Assembly (NCBI GenBank): GCA_016712525.1
Contig: JADJQX010000001.1
Span: 1,550,001 to 1,614,000 of the forward strand
DNA length: 64,000 nt
Reading direction: 5' to 3'
Source: Myxococcales bacterium
GTDB lineage: Bacteria > Myxococcota_A > Polyangia > Polyangiales > Polyangiaceae
Both the position numbers and the translations under genes were made by a program. The notes beneath the pieces were generated by a model. It was not told where the DNA came from, did no database searches, and saw nothing but the letters and a program-made list of their open reading frames with translations. Below are positions 1 to 9,176 of this stretch, in pieces. Numbering within the stretch: the stretch's first letter is position 1; each line of letters begins with the position of its first letter.

Positions 1-257
1 GCTGCCGGAGCGGGCACGGGCACGGGCACAGGTACGGGCACGGGGGCCGGGGTGCCCGAGGACCGAGGCGGGGACCACGGGCGGTAGGTGGGGGCCGGCG
101 CCGTGTAGATCGGCCCGTGCGGGGAGGGCCCGGGCGCCGGGGCGTTCGGCGGGGGGACGAGCGAGACGTACTGGCCGTTGGGGGCGCTCTGCGGAGCACC
201 GCAGCCCGCGGCCATGAGCAACGTGAGCTCCACGAAACGAGCCTTGTCGACCTTCAT
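1..257 (-). CDS. Proline-rich putative lipoprotein, cut by the window edge
   Basis: The frame starts at an ATG (255-257) behind a G-rich ribosome-binding stretch and runs off the left edge, so about 85 residues are visible. The N-terminus is a short hydrophobic signal ending in LLMAAGC, a plausible lipobox, followed by a mature part very rich in Pro, Ala and Tyr. The last visible part is a run of Pro-Val dipeptides encoded by a GGGCAC hexamer repeat on the opposite strand. Such Pro-rich tails usually act as extended spacers in the cell envelope. Function is unknown, and the missing C-terminus could carry a recognisable domain. Confidence 0.6.
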   Translation of the reverse strand, partial: MKVDKARFVELTLLMAAGCGAPQSAPNGQYVSLVPPPNAPAPGPSPHGPIYTAPAPTYRPWSPPRSSGTPAPVPVPVPVPVPAPA

Positions 258-362
258 CGGACACCCCCCACAGTACGGGTCAAACGGCCATCTTCAGGGC
301 GCTCTCTCGCCCTGTCCAGCCCTTCGTGACCCACCCGAACGACGCGGGGGGCTCTTGGCGCG

Positions 363-1613
363 TCAGCTCGTCGCGTCGCCCGGGGCCGCCTTCTCGCCGG
401 CGGGCACGACCCCCGACTCGACGAGACGGAGCGCGAGGAAGAACGCGAGCAGCATGCCGAACGTGGAGGCGATGTAGGGCGCGAGCGAACCCAATGCAGA
501 ATACAAGAAACCGCCGAACGCCGGCCCGAAGACGCGCGCCAGGCTCGCCATGGCCTGGCTCACCCCGAGCATGGCGCCTTGTTCGCTCGCGGCCACGCGC
601 TTCGACACGTAGGCCGAGGTGTTCGGCTGGGTCAGCCCGTTGCCCACCGCGAGCACCATGCCCGAGACGTAGAGCAGCCATCGGCCCGCGAACGGCGACC
701 CGCAGAACCCCGCGAACGCAACGGCCTGGAGGAAGCTCCCGGCGCGAATGAGCTGCGCCTCGGTGAAGCGGCCCGAGAGCTTTCGCATGCCGCCCTGCAC
801 GACGGCCGCGGTGACGCCGATCATCGCGAGCAGGTAGCCCGTGTCGCGGGCGCCCATGCCGAAGGTGTCCTCGTTGAAGTACCGGAACGTCTGCTCCATG
901 CCGGTGAAGGCGAAGAGCAGGACGAAGTTGACGACGACGGCCGTGCCTACGCCGGGCAGGGAAAACGCCTCGCGGAAGGCCGCGACGTCGATCGGGGAGA
1001 GGCGGCGCTTCGACGGCGCGCGCTTCTCGGGGGGGAGGCTCTCGGGCAGACCGAAGACGACCCACACGAAGTTCACGAGGCTGAGGCCCGCGGCCACGAA
1101 GCAGGGGACGGCGCCCGCGCGCCCGTGGATGGTGATCTCGGCGAGCGGGCCGCCGAGGCTCGGGCCCAGGATGAAGCCGAGGCCGAACCCGATGCCGATG
1201 AGGCCCATGCCCTTGGCGCGGTCCTCGGGGCCGGTCACGTCGGCGATGTAGGCCGACGCCGTACCGAGGTTGGCGGTAGCGATGCCGCTGAACATGCGCG
1301 CCACGAACAGCCAGGCGACGCTCTGAGCGAAGACGAGCGACGTGCCGAGCCCCACCATGCCGATGGCCGTGGCGAGCACCGACCACACGAGCACGGGCCT
1401 GCGGCCCACCCGGTCGGAGAGGCGCCCCCACACGGGAATGAAGAGAAACTGCATCGCGGAATAGACCGCGGAGAGCAGCGTTCCCGTGAACGCCGAGACG
1501 TGGAAGGTCGCCCTCGCCTCGGCCGCGAGGAACGGCAAGACGAGCCCGAACCCCAGCAAATCGAGGAAGATCGTGAGGAAGATCGCGCCGAGGGAGGCTT
1601 TTCGCACGGCCAT
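363..1613 (-). CDS. MFS efflux transporter (TetA/DHA1-like)
   Basis: The product has 416 residues, typical of 12-helix major facilitator exporters. It opens directly with a hydrophobic helix (MAVRKASLGAIFLTIFLDLL), and the loop between helices 2 and 3 carries the MFS signature GRLSDRVGRRPVL. The second half repeats the hydrophobic pattern, and the C-terminus is a short charged tail. By family it would be a proton-driven drug or metabolite exporter of the inner membrane; the substrate cannot be told from sequence. An upstream in-frame extension exists but is low-complexity and lacks a helix, so the ATG at 1611-1613 was chosen. It is divergent from the large membrane protein gene at 1771. Confidence 0.88.
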   Translation of the reverse strand: MAVRKASLGAIFLTIFLDLLGFGLVLPFLAAEARATFHVSAFTGTLLSAVYSAMQFLFIPVWGRLSDRVGRRPVLVWSVLATAIGMVGLGTSLVFAQSVAWLFVARMFSGIATANLGTASAYIADVTGPEDRAKGMGLIGIGFGLGFILGPSLGGPLAEITIHGRAGAVPCFVAAGLSLVNFVWVVFGLPESLPPEKRAPSKRRLSPIDVAAFREAFSLPGVGTAVVVNFVLLFAFTGMEQTFRYFNEDTFGMGARDTGYLLAMIGVTAAVVQGGMRKLSGRFTEAQLIRAGSFLQAVAFAGFCGSPFAGRWLLYVSGMVLAVGNGLTQPNTSAYVSKRVAASEQGAMLGVSQAMASLARVFGPAFGGFLYSALGSLAPYIASTFGMLLAFFLALRLVESGVVPAGEKAAPGDATS

Positions 1614-1770
1614 GGACCGCCTCGCTCCTAGCACGGAAGGGCGGCGCTCGTCGTCACGTCGGGCCACGGAGACCCGCGGAAAATCGCGTAAGGCGGGCTG
1701 CGTTTGCAGAATGCACGCGTGCGACCCCACGCGAGTTGACACCCGAAGAGGCGTAGCTGAGCCTTCGGGC

Positions 1771-4700
1771 ATGCGAAATGGGTCGGTCGTTCGCCTCCTC
1801 GTGCTCATGCTGGTCGCGCTGGTCGCGCTCGTCTCGCCCCGCGACGCGAGCGCCGAGCCCATCGACCCGAAGGTCGTCCCGCCGGAGCTCAAGCCGTGGG
1901 TCCCGTGGGTGCTCGACGGCCAAGCCGAGGCCCTCTGCCCGGTGACGATGAAGAACGGCGCGCAGTGCGCGTGGCCCTCGCGCGTCGAGCTCGTGCTCGA
2001 CGAAAAATCCGGAAGATTCAGCCAAAAATGGCACATGGAGGCGGCCGGGTGGGTGCCGCTCCCGGGCGACGCGAAGCGCTGGCCGCTCGACGTGAAGAAC
2101 GGCGCGCAGGGAGCCACGGTCATCGAGCGCTCGGGGGCCCCGCACGTGCGCCTCGAGAAGGGGGACCACGTGCTCACGGGCACCTTCCAGTGGGACACGA
2201 TGCCCGAGTCGATCGCCGTGCCCAAGGAGACGGGCCTGCTCTCGCTCTCGCTCCGTGGCACCGTGATCGCCTCGCCGAACCGCGATCCGAACGGCACCGT
2301 GTGGCTGCAAAAGGCTGCCAAGAACGAAGAAGGCGACGCGCTCGAGATCGTGGTGCACCGTAAGGTCACCGACGACATCCCGCTCCGGCTCGTGACGCGG
2401 ATCGAGGTGCACGCTTCGGGCAAGAACCGCGAGGAGCTCTTGGGCCGCGCGCTGCCCGACGGGTTCTCGCCGCTCGCGCTCGAGTCCCCTATCCCGGCCC
2501 GCGTCGAGCCCGACGGTCACGTTCGCGTGCAGGTTCGCCCGGGCGTGTTCACCGTGGAGCTCACCGCGCGTTTCGAGGGGCCAGCGACGAAGCTCACGCG
2601 CCCCAAGCCGAACGGCCCGTGGCGCGAAGGTGACGAAGTGTGGGTGTTCGAGGCCAAGAACGACTACCGCGTCGTGAACGTCGAGGGGGTCCCTTCGATC
2701 GATCCTGCGCAGACGACGCTCCCCGAAGCGTGGAAGCGCCTCCCCGCGTACCCGATGAAGCTCACCGACACGTTCTCCCTCGTGGAGCGCCGCCGCGGTG
2801 ACGCCGATCCTCCCGAGAACCAGCTCGCGCTCGAGCGCAAGCTCTGGCTCGATTTCGACGGCAAAGGGCTCACGGCGAGCGACAGGCTCACGGGCACCCT
2901 CTCGCGCGACTCGCGCCTCACCATGGCCGAGCCCACCGTGCTCGGTCGTGTGTCGATCGGCGGCCGCGACCAGTTCATTACGAAACAGGAGGGGCTCGGC
3001 GCGGGCGTCGAGATTCGCCAAGGGCAGCTCGCCGTGGACGCGGACAGCCGCATCGCGAGCGGGCCCACCGACGTGCCCGCCGTGAGCTGGGCGCACGACT
3101 TCCACAGGGTGCACGCGTGGCTCAACCTGCCGCCGGGGTACAGGCTCCTCCACGCGACGGGCGTCGACGAGGTGTCGGGCACGTGGGTGAAACACTGGTC
3201 GCTGCTCGAGCTCTTCTTGGCGCTCGTGCTCACCGTGGCGATCGGGAGGCTCTACGGGCCGCGGTGGGGCGCGCTCGCGCTCGTGCTCTACGTGCTCACG
3301 TTCCCCGAGCACGATGCGCCGAAATGGGTGTGGTTTCCGCCACTTGCATGCGAGGCGATTTTTCGTGCCCTGCCCGCTGGCAAGGCCAAGAAGGTCTTCG
3401 AGTGGGCGCGCACCTTCGCGGTCGCGGTGGTCGCGCTCGTGGCCGTGCCGTTCCTCGTGCAGCACGTGAGGGAGGGCGCGTTCCCGGCGCTCGCCGAGCC
3501 GAACCAGGTGTCCGCTTCGACCTTCGAGCAGCTGGCGGAGCCCTCGGCCGACAACAAAGAGGGCGGCACGGGGACCCGCGCGAAGGGCGAAGAGGGCTCG
3601 ATGGGGAACCCGAACGCGTTCCCGGTCGCGCCTGCCGCGCCGCCGCCTCCGCCCGCCGGTGCCGCCGTGGGTGCGGGTGGCAAGGGCGGTGAGCTCTCGG
3701 GCAACGTGAACGACATCGAGGTCGCGCAGGCGCAGGCCACGCAGCAGAAGAACGAGCCGAAGAAGCCCGCGCCGAGAGGGTGGGATCCGACGTCGAGCGT
3801 GCCTTCGCGTTCGTCCTCGAAGTACGAGCTCCAGTCGAACGCGATGGAGTACGACCCGGCGGCGATCGTGCAGACGGGACCGGGGCTGCCGCGGTGGAGC
3901 TGGACGTCGCTCGAGCTGAAGTGGAGCGGGCCCGTCTCGGCGGCGCAGCGGCTTCATTTGTACCTGCTCGGGCCGCGGGAGGGCTTCGCGCTGGCGATCC
4001 TGCGCGCGCTCTTGCTCCTCGTCGTCTTCGCGCGGCTCTTCCCGCTCACGGCGAAGAGGCTCCCGAAGGGCTGGGGGCCTGCCGTGGCGGCGGGGCTCGT
4101 GCTCGCGCTCGTGGGGATCTCACCTGCCGTCGCGCGCGCCGAAATGCCGTCGAACGACACGCTCGAAGCGCTCAAGAAGCGCCTCGTCGACAAACCCTCG
4201 TGCAGCCCGGACTGCGCCACGAGCGGCCGCATGGCCATCGAGGTCCGCGGGGACGTGCTCCGCGCGAGGCTCGAGGTCGACGCCGCGGCCACGGCGCCGT
4301 TCGCGCTGCCGGGGTCGATCGGGCAGTTTTCGCCGCGTGACGTGCTGGTCGACGGGCAGCCCGCGAAGGCCCTCGCGCGGGGCGCGGACGGGGTGCTCTA
4401 CGTCTTGCTCGCGCCGGGGAAACACCAGGTGGTGGTCGAAGGTGCGCTGCCCGAGCGGGAGAGCGTGCAGCTCGCCTTGCCCGAGAAGCCGCACAGGGTC
4501 GAGGCCTCGGCCGAAGGGTGGACGGTCGAGGGCATCCACGAGGACGGCCTCGCCGACGACAACTTGCAGTTTACACGTAAGCGCACGCAGGGCCCCGGAG
4601 CGACGCTCCAGCCGGGTCAGCTCCCGCCGTTCGTGCGGGTCGAGCGCACCTTGCGTGTGGGCCTCAACTGGCAGGTCGACACGAAGGTCGTGCGCGTCTC

Positions 4701-6225
4701 TCCGCTCGGGAGCGCCGTGGTGCTCGAGGTGCCGCTCCTTCTCGGGGAGAACGTGACCACGGCCGACGTTCGGGTCGTCTCCGGCAAGGCGCTCGTCAAC
4801 ATGGGCCCCCAGGTGAAGGAGATCGCGTGGCAGTCGGTGCTGGAGCAGAAATCTCCGGTGAAGCTCGTGGCGCCCAAGGGCGTCGCGTGGACCGAGGTGT
4901 GGCGCCTCGACGTCGGCCCCATCTGGCACGCCAAGTACGGCGGGATCCCGTTCGTCCACACGCAGCCGGTGAACGGCGTGCGCACGCCGGAGTTTCGTCC
5001 GTGGCCCGGGGAAGAGGCGACCGTCGAGCTCACGCGGCCCGAGGGTGTGCCAGGCCAGACGCTCACGATCGACGAAGAGACCCTCGACGTGCGCCCGGGC
5101 ATCCGCACGACCGACGTGAAGCTCACGCTCACGCTCCGCTCGAGCCGCGGCGCGCAGCACACGGTGACCCTGCCCGACGGCGCGACGCTCGAGTCGCTCC
5201 TCTTGAACGGCGCGACGCAGTCGATCCGTCAAGAGGGCCGGAAGGTGACGTTCCCGGTCTCCCCGGGGGCGCAGACGGTGGTCGTCTCGTGGCGCGAAGA
5301 AGCGGGAATTTCTTCGTACTATCGCGTATCTACGGTCGACGTGGGCGCGCCGTCGGTGAACGCGCGGGTGAACGTGAGCCTGCCGGGTGGGCGGTGGCTC
5401 CTCTTCGCCGGTGGGCCTCGGCTCGGCCCTGCGGTGCTCTTCTGGAGCCTGCTCGCGGTGCTCTTGGTGGTGGCCGTGGTGCTCGGCCGCAACGAGAAGA
5501 CGCCGCTGAAGACGTGGCACTGGCTCCTCCTCGCCGTGGGGCTCTCGCAGGTCCCCATCGTTCTCGCGGCCTTCTTCGTCGCGTGGCTGCTCGCGCTCGG
5601 GTACCGCAAAGAGAGCGACGGGGCGAGCCTCTCGCCGGCCACCTTCAACGTGAGGCAAGTGGGGCTCGTGCTGCTCACGCTCGTGGCGATGTCGGTCTTG
5701 TTCGCGTCGATCTACAAGGGGCTGCTCGGCGACCCCGAGATGCAGGTGCGCGGCAACGGCTCGTCCCTCGACGAGCTCCGGTGGTTCCAAGACCGCTCCG
5801 AGGGCACCCTGCCGACGCCCTGGGTGCTCTCGGTGCCCATCTTGGTGTACCGCGGGCTCATGCTCGCGTGGGCGCTCTGGACGGCGCTCGCGATCGTGTC
5901 GTGGCTCAAGTGGGGCTGGGGCGCGTTCGGGGTGGGCGGCATGTGGAAGCCCTTCCCCAAGCCTGTGCCGCGGCCCGTCCCGGGGTGGGTCGTGGCCCAG
6001 GGAGCGGCGTACCAGGGCGCCGCTCAGGCGCAAAACGTGGACCCTCGGGCGGCCGCAGCCGCAGCCGCAGCCACGGCCACCGCAGCGCCTCCCGGTGCGC
6101 CCGCCGCACCGAACGCGCCTCCGTCGTCGCCCGAGGCCGCTCCGGCGCCTGCCACGGCCGAAAACGTGCAGAGCGCATCGAACGAGGAAGGCCCCGAGGA
6201 CGACGGCGGCGCAGGGGGCGTGTGA
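1771..6225 (+). CDS. Very large membrane protein with internal duplication, function unknown
   Basis: The product has 1484 residues. A Sec signal ending near residue 25 (ASAEP) is followed by a long beta-rich extracytoplasmic region. Then come helices near 480-520, 549-566, 742-759 and 769-790. The 769-790 helix looks like a second internal signal peptide (ending SPAVARAEM) and is followed by a second extracytoplasmic region. Four more helices lie near 1219-1240, 1251-1276, 1297-1320 and 1358-1380, then an Ala/Pro-rich tail. Residues about 55-160 and 809-930 share the same plan (Cys pair, beta-strands, a Gly-Lys/Asp-His-x-Val motif, then a Leu-Ser/Leu-Pro stretch), which suggests duplication or fusion. 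I do not recognise a named family. Confidence 0.82.
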   Translation: MRNGSVVRLLVLMLVALVALVSPRDASAEPIDPKVVPPELKPWVPWVLDGQAEALCPVTMKNGAQCAWPSRVELVLDEKSGRFSQKWHMEAAGWVPLPGDAKRWPLDVKNGAQGATVIERSGAPHVRLEKGDHVLTGTFQWDTMPESIAVPKETGLLSLSLRGTVIASPNRDPNGTVWLQKAAKNEEGDALEIVVHRKVTDDIPLRLVTRIEVHASGKNREELLGRALPDGFSPLALESPIPARVEPDGHVRVQVRPGVFTVELTARFEGPATKLTRPKPNGPWREGDEVWVFEAKNDYRVVNVEGVPSIDPAQTTLPEAWKRLPAYPMKLTDTFSLVERRRGDADPPENQLALERKLWLDFDGKGLTASDRLTGTLSRDSRLTMAEPTVLGRVSIGGRDQFITKQEGLGAGVEIRQGQLAVDADSRIASGPTDVPAVSWAHDFHRVHAWLNLPPGYRLLHATGVDEVSGTWVKHWSLLELFLALVLTVAIGRLYGPRWGALALVLYVLTFPEHDAPKWVWFPPLACEAIFRALPAGKAKKVFEWARTFAVAVVALVAVPFLVQHVREGAFPALAEPNQVSASTFEQLAEPSADNKEGGTGTRAKGEEGSMGNPNAFPVAPAAPPPPPAGAAVGAGGKGGELSGNVNDIEVAQAQATQQKNEPKKPAPRGWDPTSSVPSRSSSKYELQSNAMEYDPAAIVQTGPGLPRWSWTSLELKWSGPVSAAQRLHLYLLGPREGFALAILRALLLLVVFARLFPLTAKRLPKGWGPAVAAGLVLALVGISPAVARAEMPSNDTLEALKKRLVDKPSCSPDCATSGRMAIEVRGDVLRARLEVDAAATAPFALPGSIGQFSPRDVLVDGQPAKALARGADGVLYVLLAPGKHQVVVEGALPERESVQLALPEKPHRVEASAEGWTVEGIHEDGLADDNLQFTRKRTQGPGATLQPGQLPPFVRVERTLRVGLNWQVDTKVVRVSPLGSAVVLEVPLLLGENVTTADVRVVSGKALVNMGPQVKEIAWQSVLEQKSPVKLVAPKGVAWTEVWRLDVGPIWHAKYGGIPFVHTQPVNGVRTPEFRPWPGEEATVELTRPEGVPGQTLTIDEETLDVRPGIRTTDVKLTLTLRSSRGAQHTVTLPDGATLESLLLNGATQSIRQEGRKVTFPVSPGAQTVVVSWREEAGISSYYRVSTVDVGAPSVNARVNVSLPGGRWLLFAGGPRLGPAVLFWSLLAVLLVVAVVLGRNEKTPLKTWHWLLLAVGLSQVPIVLAAFFVAWLLALGYRKESDGASLSPATFNVRQVGLVLLTLVAMSVLFASIYKGLLGDPEMQVRGNGSSLDELRWFQDRSEGTLPTPWVLSVPILVYRGLMLAWALWTALAIVSWLKWGWGAFGVGGMWKPFPKPVPRPVPGWVVAQGAAYQGAAQAQNVDPRAAAAAAAATATAAPPGAPAAPNAPPSSPEAAPAPATAENVQSASNEEGPEDDGGAGGV

Positions 6226-6372
6226 CGACCCTCGGGGTCGACTCGGCGGTCTCGATCGAAGCCCACGTCCGGCGATTTCGACCTCTCCGACGTCCATTCG
6301 TCATTGCGTCTCCGAAGAACGGCCTCAAGGTTGGGCGGGCCTCGAGCCGGACCTGCCTGCCTCCCGATCCGT

Positions 6373-8148
6373 ATGCAACCCGCAGCATCCCTCGAACGTC
6401 TCTTCTACGCAGGTGAGCACGAGCTCGTCCTCGGACGGACGATCGACTCGGCGACGGGGGACTTCCCCGATACGGACGTGCCTTACGTGGTGGGCGCGCT
6501 CGTCTTCTCGGGGCGCGCGGACGAAGCGCAGGTGGTCTATGGGTCGTGGGCTCGACGGCGTGGGAACGTCGACGTCGACGCCGACGCAGCGTGCCGGTTC
6601 CATCTCACGGTCGCGGAGTGTCGTGCGGGGAAATACGCGAGCGCAGAGCGCCACGCGCGCGCCATGCTCGCGCGCCTCGGGGCGACGTCCTCGCCGACGG
6701 CGCGGTACTACTTCCATCAGGCGATCGGGCTGGTTCGTCATTTTCAGGGCCGCGTGGTGGTCGCCGTGCGGCACGCGACGCGATCGCGCAAGTACGCGGT
6801 GGAGGCGCGGTTCTCCTATGGCCGAGTGCTGGCGCTCGATCTCCTCGGCCACGCGCTCGTGCTGCGTGGGGCCTCGTTCGCGGGCCTGACGGTGCTCGAG
6901 CAAGCGGTGCGCCTCGCACGAGGTATCGGCCTCGAGGTCTTCGCGCGCACGACGGCGTCGGCAGTCGTCGTCTACAAGGCGCACTATGGCCTCTCCGGAC
7001 CCGATCCTCGGGAATCACTCGAGGAGCGCCTCGCGGAGCTCGGAGACGCCGATCCGTACAGTCGGCGTCTCATCGTCACCGAGCTCGCGCGCTCCCATGC
7101 TCTCTTCGGCGAGGGCAGCAAGGCCGAGGAAGCCCTCGCCCAGGCTCGCGCCGTCGCGTTGCCGGACGGTGATCGTCGCGCGAGGGTGCGCCTCTTTCTC
7201 GCTCACGCCTTCGTCGCGGGACTCCGTGAAGGCGAGCAGGCCGCTCGGCTCTGGCTCGATCGCGCCGCGGCCCTCGTCGATCGCGCGGTCGACCCGGCGC
7301 TCTCGCTCGAGCATGCCTACTGCCAGTACGTGGTCGCACCTCTCGCCTTCGCGTGTCGCCCGCCCGACGAGCTGCGGCGGTGCGCGAGCGCCACGGGGCT
7401 CGCGCGTGCCGTGGAGCTCGCGCGCGGCGGGGACGGAGAGAGCGCGCCGACGACGACCGAGGACGCCGTGCTCGCGCTCGTCCGTGAGGTCCGTGGGCGC
7501 CCTTCGTCCGTGGGTGGCCTCGTCGCCTCGGGGAGGCTCGGCCTCCTCCCGGTGTGCCTCGGTCGGCCCCCGGGCGAGAGAGTCGTGCTCGACGCCGCGC
7601 TGGGGGTGATGCTCCTCGAGTCCCGGGGGGAGGTCATGCGCGCTCCGATCCCGACCGAGGCCTCGCTCGCGCTCTTGTTGGCGCTGGGTGGAGGCCCTCG
7701 AACGAAGGAGCGCCTCGTGCTCGAGGTGTGGAAGCAGCGAAGGTACGTGCCGGAGCGGCACGATGCGATGGTTCATAGTGGGATAGCGCGCCTAAGAAAG
7801 TGCCTCGAGCCACATTCTCGGTGGGTCGTCGCGGGTGACTTCGGGTATCGACTCGCACAAGGCGTCGAGCTCGTCGACGTTCGAGTGTCAAATAAGGAAT
7901 CGGACGAAGTGGCGTGTCCGGATCCGGTCGTGGCCAGTCCTCCCCAGGCTGCGGCGACGTTCGAAGCGAGGACCGAGAAAGTCCTCTCGTTGGCGCGCCT
8001 CCCTGCCGGCACGGCCACGCGCGAGGTCGCAACTTACCTCGGAATCTCCGACGTATCGGCGTTTCGACTGCTCGCCTCGATGGTGTCGGAGGGGCTCGTC
8101 GAAAGGACGGGACAAGGGAGAAACTCACGCTATGTTGCGCGCACATGA
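6373..8148 (+). CDS. TPR-like transcriptional regulator with two winged-helix domains
   Basis: The product has 591 residues. Residues about 1-400 are Ala/Leu/Arg-rich helices of the TPR type (repeated A..H/A..L patterns). Residues about 430-503 read as an OmpR/SARP-like winged helix: LVLEVWKQ, a recognition segment with SGIARLRKCLE, then a GDFGYRL wing. Residues about 534-591 form a second, MarR/ArsR-like winged helix with a helix-turn-helix in REVATYLGISDVSAFRLL and a wing rich in Gly/Arg. SARP-type regulators usually carry the DNA-binding domain at the N-terminus, so this order is unusual. The ATG at 6373 was chosen because the in-frame sequence upstream is non-protein-like. The stop overlaps the next start (ATGA), implying co-translation with the lipoprotein gene. 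Confidence 0.75.
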   Translation: MQPAASLERLFYAGEHELVLGRTIDSATGDFPDTDVPYVVGALVFSGRADEAQVVYGSWARRRGNVDVDADAACRFHLTVAECRAGKYASAERHARAMLARLGATSSPTARYYFHQAIGLVRHFQGRVVVAVRHATRSRKYAVEARFSYGRVLALDLLGHALVLRGASFAGLTVLEQAVRLARGIGLEVFARTTASAVVVYKAHYGLSGPDPRESLEERLAELGDADPYSRRLIVTELARSHALFGEGSKAEEALAQARAVALPDGDRRARVRLFLAHAFVAGLREGEQAARLWLDRAAALVDRAVDPALSLEHAYCQYVVAPLAFACRPPDELRRCASATGLARAVELARGGDGESAPTTTEDAVLALVREVRGRPSSVGGLVASGRLGLLPVCLGRPPGERVVLDAALGVMLLESRGEVMRAPIPTEASLALLLALGGGPRTKERLVLEVWKQRRYVPERHDAMVHSGIARLRKCLEPHSRWVVAGDFGYRLAQGVELVDVRVSNKESDEVACPDPVVASPPQAAATFEARTEKVLSLARLPAGTATREVATYLGISDVSAFRLLASMVSEGLVERTGQGRNSRYVART

Positions 8149-8672
8149 CCTTAGCGCGACATGCCGTGTGCGTCGTTTCGATCCTCGTGATGGTCGGATG
8201 TTCGTCGAGTGACGACGAGCTCCTCGGGAGTGACGAGCAGGCCCAAACGACCTCGTTCGAGGCCGTGTATTCCGTCCCCGTGGACGACCCGAGCCTCGAG
8301 GCCTTCGCCGACTATCCTGTTCGTGTCGCCGTGCAAACGCTTCGGTCCGGGCGGTCTCGCATGCACTACGCGCTGCCTCGGGAGCTCGTGGGGGCGACGA
8401 CGAAGGTCGATTTCGTCGGTCCGGGCGACGGCGCACGCCTCACCGGGCGCGCGGGTACGGCCTCGTGCGACGGGCCTCCCGGGCAGGACGGCGTCGTGTG
8501 CCTCGAGCGCTTCGCGCCGCTGGAGGTCGACCTCGCGCGTGTCGATCGGGCGTTGGTCGACAGGGGTGCTTCGGACGAAGAGCGAGCCGCGCGGCTCCTC
8601 GTGTCCGAGCGCTTCGGAATCGACCCGATCGGCGTGCTTCGCTTTCCGACGCGAGCTCCTCGGCGTCCCTGA
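8145..8672 (+). CDS. Small putative lipoprotein coupled to the upstream regulator
   Basis: The product has 175 residues. The N-terminus is a short signal with lipobox LVMVGC, giving a diacylated Cys followed by SSSDDE, a usual lipoprotein linker. The rest has no recognisable domain; it contains one later Cys pair (near CDG and VCLE) and an acidic/arginine-rich C-terminus. The start codon overlaps the stop of the regulator at 8145-8148, so the two are probably made together. A regulator plus envelope lipoprotein pair suggests a sensor or target of that regulator, but this is only inference. Confidence 0.72.
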   Translation: MTLARHAVCVVSILVMVGCSSSDDELLGSDEQAQTTSFEAVYSVPVDDPSLEAFADYPVRVAVQTLRSGRSRMHYALPRELVGATTKVDFVGPGDGARLTGRAGTASCDGPPGQDGVVCLERFAPLEVDLARVDRALVDRGASDEERAARLLVSERFGIDPIGVLRFPTRAPRRP

Positions 8673-8677
8673 ACGCC

Positions 8678-9172
8678 TCACGCACGGGGGCGGGCCTTCG
8701 AGCGCACGAGCCCCGCGAAGGCGAGCGCGATCCCGAGGGCGACCCCCGACCCCGTATGGGCCGCTTCGCCGGGCGCGGCAGCGCAGCCGTACTCGGGGAC
8801 GGGTGGCGCCTCGCCGGCAACGCCCCCGTCACCGCCCGCGGCGTTGGGGTCGGCGCCGCTCGTCAGCTCGGCGACGTCGGGAACGCCGTCGTGGTCGCTG
8901 TCCTTCTTCTCTGCGGCGAGGGCGTCGAGTGCCGTGCGCAGCGTCGATTCGTCGTACGCCACGAGGCCGCGTGAGCGCATCGTCGCGCCGAACGGCGTCG
9001 TGACGGTGCCACGGCCCGTCTGACCTCCCGCGTGACAGAGCGCGCACGGCGGTGGCTCCCCGAGCCCGAGGTGACCTCGGATCGCGCCAGGGAACGACGG
9101 GGTCGCGCTCGCCGGTCGCGCGATCGTCCCCGAGAAGGCCAAGAGAGCGGCCAAAATGATTCGCTTTTTCAT
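8678..9172 (-). CDS. Secreted single-heme protein with Ca-binding repeat and MYXO-CTERM-like tail
   Basis: The product has 164 residues. A Sec signal (MKKRIILAALLAFSG) is followed by CALCH at residues 43-47, a c-type heme attachment motif. A DSDHDGVPDVAEL segment matches the thrombospondin type-3 calcium-binding repeat. The C-terminus has Cys, a Gly/Ala-rich hydrophobic helix and a basic end (VRSKARPRA), the layout of MYXO-CTERM surface-sorting tails. It is the last gene of a minus-strand operon whose upstream member ends only 4 bp before it. By context it is probably the outermost or surface-linked electron carrier of that cassette. The heme assignment rests on the single CxxCH, which could occur by chance in isolation but is supported by its neighbours. 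Confidence 0.72.
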   Translation of the reverse strand: MKKRIILAALLAFSGTIARPASATPSFPGAIRGHLGLGEPPPCALCHAGGQTGRGTVTTPFGATMRSRGLVAYDESTLRTALDALAAEKKDSDHDGVPDVAELTSGADPNAAGGDGGVAGEAPPVPEYGCAAAPGEAAHTGSGVALGIALAFAGLVRSKARPRA

Positions 9173-9176
9173 ATGG

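Noticed and set aside
1614..2423. N-terminal extension of the MFS gene by about 270 residues
   Set aside because: It lies antisense to the start of the 1484-residue protein and has no helix or MFS sequence; the transporter's first helix starts at 1613.
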